A stretch of DNA of 10,170 nucleotides. It comes from Willaertia magna (Eukaryota; Heterolobosea; Eutetramitea; Acrasida; Naegleriidae). Below are positions 7,271 through 10,170 of this stretch, one piece after another. How positions within the stretch are numbered: the stretch's first letter is position 1; each line of letters starts with the position of its first letter. The notes below the pieces were generated by a model that saw only the letters and a list, made by a program, of their open reading frames with translations, was not told where the DNA came from and did not search any database. The position numbers and the translations under genes were made by a program. Location: the NCBI GenBank assembly GCA_902984215.1, contig CADWAF010000740.1:1-10170 (forward strand). The letters run 5' to 3'.

Positions 7271-7660
7271 TTATAAAATACGTACAATTTCTATCGTACC
7301 ATAGTAAGCAACCGAAACACCATTGCTGAGATTCTGACATTTCCTGGAACAGCTTGTTTGGAGTAAGTACTTGGTGTTTGGTTTGAACGAGGAGAAGAAC
7401 CATCATATTTAACAAAAATAAATTGTTCTGTGACTTTGTTGTTGTTTTACATGTGGCACTTATTAAATTTGTTGGACAAGCAATTCCAACAGAGCCAAAA
7501 GCCAAACTGTTAGCTGTTAAATAAACACAAACATCCCCAACGGTCTTTCCTTGATAAAAACCCTCACCCAATATCTGCATACCGCCACCAATAGTAGCTA
7601 CACTTTGGATATCTCTTATTTGAGTGGTGGCTGCATAATCATTGAAAATTTTAACCACAA
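7271..7660 (-). pseudogene. Three-frame relic of a secreted/IPT-TIG-like coding sequence
   Basis: Coding-looking stretches follow each other on the minus strand in three frames. The first, about 7645-7450, shares the dehydrogenase frame: Gly-rich IGGGMQILGEGFYQGKTVGD, then two Cys (GIACPTNLISATCK). The second, about 7440-7345, begins VTEQFIFVKYDGSSPRSN. The third, about 7340-7271, reads GVSVAYYGTIEIVRIL and stops with TAA at 7271-7273. The GGG-x-L-x-I-x-G-x-x-F pattern resembles an IPT/TIG beta-sandwich start as in surface adhesins, a weak match. No start codon or matching upstream exon is found, so I call it a decayed or truncated gene fragment, although an unrecognised spliced gene is not excluded. 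Confidence 0.4.
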
Positions 7661-7676
7661 AAAACAACTAACATAC
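7631..7676 (-). other. Intron-like GTATGT...CAG segment
   Basis: On the minus strand GTATGT (plus 7676-7671) leads to ATGCAG ending at 7631, a 46-nt intron-like interval just upstream of the IPT-like relic. Joining it to the relic's frame meets an in-frame TGA five codons upstream, so no complete gene results. It is recorded as a possible remnant splice junction. Confidence 0.2.
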
Positions 7677-7744
7677 TCAGGGTGCCAACCCTTCAAGTTT
7701 TTCACTCCGACAGCAAAAAACAACATCAAACAATAAACCAACAA

Positions 7745-7771
7745 CAACTCCATGGTCGTAGCATAGAGTTG
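7745..7771. repeat. Hairpin repeat, copy 1
   Basis: Stem CAACTC (7745-7750) pairs exactly with GAGTTG (7766-7771). The enclosed 15 nt, CATGGTCGTAGCATA, can form a further ATG/CAT stem with a GTCGTAG loop. The same 15 nt recur 77 bp downstream inside a different stem. Confidence 0.7.
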
Positions 7772-7820
7772 AGTGGAATATTGTTAGGTAAACAACAACG
7801 AAAACAAAAACAATCTAGAA

Positions 7821-7849
7821 ACCACTTCATGGTCGTAGCATAGAGTGGT
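7821..7849. repeat. Hairpin repeat, copy 2
   Basis: Stem ACCACTT (7821-7827) pairs with GAGTGGT (7843-7849), with one T-G wobble, around the identical CATGGTCGTAGCATA interior. Compared with copy 1, one stem pair changed A-T to C-G and another changed C-G to T-G, so pairing is kept although sequence is not. The strand on which it acts is unknown. Confidence 0.7.
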
Positions 7850-7933
7850 ACAGAGAGTTTGTTGTTTTCATTTTTTATATGTTTTCAAAAAATTTTAAAA
7901 AAAATAAAAACCAAAAAAAAATGAAAACTTATC

Positions 7934-7939
7934 TTTATT
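7934..7939 (-). terminator. AATAAA signal overlapping the protein A stop codon
   Basis: The minus strand reads CTC TAA TAAAG, so AATAAA begins at the second base of the stop codon, followed by a long T-rich tract. It suggests an extremely short 3' UTR, as in compact mobile or extrachromosomal elements. Confidence 0.45.
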
Positions 7940-8984
7940 AGAGTTGGTGGTCTTGTGTAGGGTTGTAAAATTCACCATCACTACTATCCGAAGTATCATC
8001 ATCAGTTTCATCAGAATCATCATTTCTAAAGTTTTTATATTGTTCATATATATTATTTAAATTATCAAAATTATCTTTGCATAAAAATATTTTTAATTCA
8101 CGTATAAACAAATCTAAAAATTCATCATAACCACAACCACCATTCATTGAAGTCTGTTTATTTCTTCTTCCTTGTGAGTAATGAATTGATTCTGTATCTA
8201 AATTATGATATTCTGAAAAAGGTTTACCTGTATTTTCAAAAATTTCAATTGTATGCTCAACAACTATATGTATATAATCAGCTAATCCTTTACTGGATTT
8301 ACAAATTTTCCATATATTATCAAAAAAACTGTTTAATGTTTCTTGGGGATACATATAGTTTAAATTTTTCCAATTCATCCATTTATTTTTATCAGCTTTT
8401 AGAATTAACCAAACATTTTGCAAACTTTTCCACAATTTTTCTATATTCTCATTAAATATTAATCTTTCTTCCACTATATTTAATTGATTTGACATAATAG
8501 TTATTAAGTTTCTGATATTGGAATGATTATTTAGTTCATGTTGTAAATAATACTCTTTAATTTTATTTTTCCAAATATCATAAGACAAAATTATTTTATC
8601 CGCCATTTTAAATAATAATTGATTGAATTCTATTTTACTATTATTTTCATTATTATCTTCATGATTGTTTAAATTTAATTTAATTTTAATTCCTTCCAAA
8701 GGCCATTTACGTTTTTTGATTTCATTTGATATTACAGTATCATTAATAGTATTAATACATTGTTTTTTATTTTTTAATATATCTAAACTACTATGCTTAC
8801 CAAACAAATTTATAAAAAACTCAACTGCATTTATATCTTGTTTAAATGTTAGTTCTAACACACAAATTAGTAACCTATTAAAAGCATGTGCTTCACATAT
8901 ACCTACATCATCTAAATTATAATCCAAATAATTTTTCCAATGAATATTTTCTCTTCTCCATTTCCAAACTGGTAAATTTTGTAA
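7938..8984 (-). CDS. Protein A, C-terminal block (transposon-like)
   Basis: Frame open from 8984, just after a TAA at 8985-8987, to the TAA at 7938-7940. The first possible codon after the stop is not ATG, and the TTG at 8925-8927 is not a credible start, so this continues the preceding block after a frame change in 8915-8984. It opens with a Trp-rich LPVWKWRREN, then GICEAHAFNRLL, a long Asn/Lys-rich helical region, HIVVEHTIEIFENTGKPFSE, TESIHYSQGRRNKQTS, and an acidic Asp/Ser tail. The D-x4-E-x-H-type segment and the later E/H-rich FSE...E-x-x-H segment resemble, from memory, large domainless transposon-associated proteins found in many animals and protists. That link is pattern-level only. 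Very AT-rich. Confidence 0.55.
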   Translation of the reverse strand, partial: LQNLPVWKWRRENIHWKNYLDYNLDDVGICEAHAFNRLLICVLELTFKQDINAVEFFINLFGKHSSLDILKNKKQCINTINDTVISNEIKKRKWPLEGIKIKLNLNNHEDNNENNSKIEFNQLLFKMADKIILSYDIWKNKIKEYYLQHELNNHSNIRNLITIMSNQLNIVEERLIFNENIEKLWKSLQNVWLILKADKNKWMNWKNLNYMYPQETLNSFFDNIWKICKSSKGLADYIHIVVEHTIEIFENTGKPFSEYHNLDTESIHYSQGRRNKQTSMNGGCGYDEFLDLFIRELKIFLCKDNFDNLNNIYEQYKNFRNDDSDETDDDTSDSSDGEFYNPTQDHQL

Positions 8985-9226
8985 TTAAAATAGATATTTT
9001 TTATAGTCCACGTATAAAAACATTTAAGACAAACACATAGTTCATCACCATTTATTTTCCATAATGGTTTTATATAATTTAATAAATCATTCATCATATT
9101 TTCAGAATTTTCTAAATGCAATGTTTGTAATAAATTTGATAAGTTTATTAGAGTTTTTATTATTATTGGAAATGATTTATTTATGTTAATTAAATAATTT
9201 TTATAATAATTAATTATTGTTAACCA
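8912..9226 (-). pseudogene. Protein A, middle block after an in-frame TAA
   Basis: This is the same reading frame as the 9227-10170 block: the codon immediately after TAA 9229-9227 is read here, and 104 sense codons follow before TAG at 8912-8914. In DNA this AT-rich such a run is not expected by chance, so it is probably coding or recently coding. It includes a helical, Leu/Ile-rich half and then GDELCVCLKCFYTW, whose three Cys could bind metal. An internal ATG at 9119-9121 exists, but a separate 69-aa gene is less likely than a continuation. No GT-AG intron in a phase that removes the TAA and keeps this frame was found. Confidence 0.5.
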
Positions 9227-10170
9227 TTATTGTAAATAGTTAGGTAAAATTACATATTTAATTAAATCTACATCATCTTTCATTCCAGCATAAAATGCAA
9301 TATAAATTTCAATCATCACAATTACTTCTTGAACATCGTTTTTTATTTCTTGTAAATTAACAGAAGAACGTAAAGCAGCAAGATCAGGTGATATTATATG
9401 TTTAATTTTATATAAATTATTGTCAATAAGAATTTCTTTAGTTGTATAAATTTGTTTAAATAAATTTTTAGTAATGTCATTAGAAATAACAATTCTTTCA
9501 TTATTTTCTTTGAACATACCAACAGTTACAACTGAAGAAGAATTTGCATTTTCTTTTATTAATGATATACTATAAATAGTATTGTTTAAATTTTTTCTAT
9601 AATCAAAAGTATGTTTTATAAATATATAATTGTTATCTTCTAATTTATTTTTAAAAATTTGTAAATATTTATTTAAAAAAATTTCACCATTTCCAACACA
9701 TATCCAATTTTTGTTTTCATCAATTAAACATCCAAAAGATGTATTATATAAAATATATTTTCTCAATCCACCTGAAAATTTTTTTAATTCTTTGTATGTT
9801 GGTAATATTTTAGATTGTGTACTGTTTTTTTGATTTAAATTTTTTTTAAAATTTTCATATTTTTTAATTGGAATATTCTGTTCAATCCAAGCAGATGAAA
9901 AAACAACGTCATTAAGTGATTGTTTTGGTAAAATATTTCTTGTAATTTTACCAAATTTTCTTTGACTATAGCATAGATCATGTGTTTTATTTAAATTTGA
10001 CAAAATATCACATAAAATTTTTTTTCCTTCCGATGTAAAAAATAACCAATGTTTAATAATATCAATAAAATTAAATTTATTAGTAAACAAACTTAAAAAA
10101 TATGGAAAAAATAATAAACACCAATTATTACTTTCCATATTTGTTAATTCGGTAGTTGTTGTTGTTGTTG
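9227..10170 (-). CDS. Protein A, N-terminal block (runs off the right edge)
   Basis: Open from the right edge to TAA at 9227-9229. An ATG lies at 10136-10138, but the frame is still open at the edge, and in the identical left copy it extends to an ATG at 414. Joined, the block would be 346 aa. It has a hydrophobic aromatic segment after MESNNWC, Lys/Asn-rich linkers, then GLRKYILYNTSFGCLI. A later part reads YSISLI...VVTVGMFKENNE, then helices and ISPDLAALRSSVNL. That order (short beta strands, an E-N/K-N element, then a C-terminal S/D-x-A-x-L segment) resembles the middle of the transposon-associated proteins mentioned for the C-terminal block. No signal peptide is seen. The TAA probably interrupts a longer gene. 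Confidence 0.6.
   Translation of the reverse strand, partial: TTTTTTELTNMESNNWCLLFFPYFLSLFTNKFNFIDIIKHWLFFTSEGKKILCDILSNLNKTHDLCYSQRKFGKITRNILPKQSLNDVVFSSAWIEQNIPIKKYENFKKNLNQKNSTQSKILPTYKELKKFSGGLRKYILYNTSFGCLIDENKNWICVGNGEIFLNKYLQIFKNKLEDNNYIFIKHTFDYRKNLNNTIYSISLIKENANSSSVVTVGMFKENNERIVISNDITKNLFKQIYTTKEILIDNNLYKIKHIISPDLAALRSSVNLQEIKNDVQEVIVMIEIYIAFYAGMKDDVDLIKYVILPNYLQ
9854..10170. repeat. Terminal direct repeat, right copy
   Basis: Identical to 1-317. It begins inside the protein A frame and ends within the (GTT)n tract encoding poly-Thr; in the left copy that tract is followed by GTATGTATTTAAAG. A microsatellite at the end of the sequence is a common place for an assembly to stop. Confidence 0.97.

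Noticed and set aside
7203..7667. A 501-aa fusion dehydrogenase starting at 7667
   Set aside because: The first codon is TTG preceded by TAG, the extra residues do not resemble any SDR N-terminus, and a normal SDR length results from the ATG at 7202.
7831..7850. tRNA gene suggested by a TAGCATAGAGTGGT A-box-like string
   Set aside because: No B-box (GGTTCGA-type), anticodon arm or matching 3' acceptor follows within 100 nt in either copy, and the two copies vary where a tRNA should not.
7740..7900. Terminal inverted repeat shared with 1250-1530
   Set aside because: Manual comparison found only short direct similarities (GCATAG, GTTGAGTG), not an inverted match that would define transposon ends.
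8147..8922. Plus-strand ORFs opposite protein A
   Set aside because: Phe/Tyr/Leu-rich antisense shadows of Asn/Lys-rich coding sequence, without start context or family resemblance.
9227..9229. Alternative genetic code with TAA as Gln
   Set aside because: The other genes end normally at TAA, AATAAA signals follow several stops, and only one such internal codon is seen in an otherwise interrupted gene.

Overview
The window looks like AT-rich nuclear DNA of a unicellular eukaryote. There are no bacterial-type operons or Shine-Dalgarno sites. Genes are mostly intron-poor, AATAAA signals follow several stop codons, and intron-like GTATGT...CAG stretches are visible. One gene is a recognisable Chibby homologue, a basal-body/cilium protein, so the organism probably builds flagella. 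An amoeboflagellate such as a heterolobosean (Naegleria relatives) would fit; this is an inference, not a proof.

Layout. Two compartments are visible. The first (about 1,260-7,740) has ordinary AT-rich host-like genes: a plus-strand protein joining a GIY-YIG-like domain to a Cys-rich repeat tail (1594-2793); a minus-strand DUF2828 protein whose frame is broken in its VWA-like C-terminal half (5064-2790); a plus-strand Chibby homologue (5419-6054); and a minus-strand NADP-type short-chain dehydrogenase (7202-6162) preceded by a three-frame relic of another coding sequence. The GIY-YIG and DUF2828 genes converge so tightly that their stop codons overlap. DUF2828 and Chibby diverge from a 354-bp region holding a 14-bp palindrome and an E2F-like site.

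The second compartment (about 7,740-10,170 plus 1-1,260) is visibly more AT-rich and holds minus-strand genes only: an unknown protein B (1250-456) and a long, interrupted protein A (414-1 and 10170-7938). Bases 1-317 are identical to 9854-10170. The window is therefore a 9,853-bp circle cut open, one period of a tandem array, or a segment bracketed by two copies of the same sequence. If the ends are joined, B and A become neighbours 41 nt apart, and A becomes a roughly 776-codon reading frame broken by one in-frame TAA and one frameshift. Protein A resembles, at pattern level only, large transposon-associated proteins. Downstream of it lie two hairpins with an identical 15-nt loop region and different, still complementary, stems.

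No pathway links the host-like genes. The strongest candidates for something new are the end-joining repeat with the compact A/B module and its twin hairpins, and the GIY-YIG/Cys-repeat protein.
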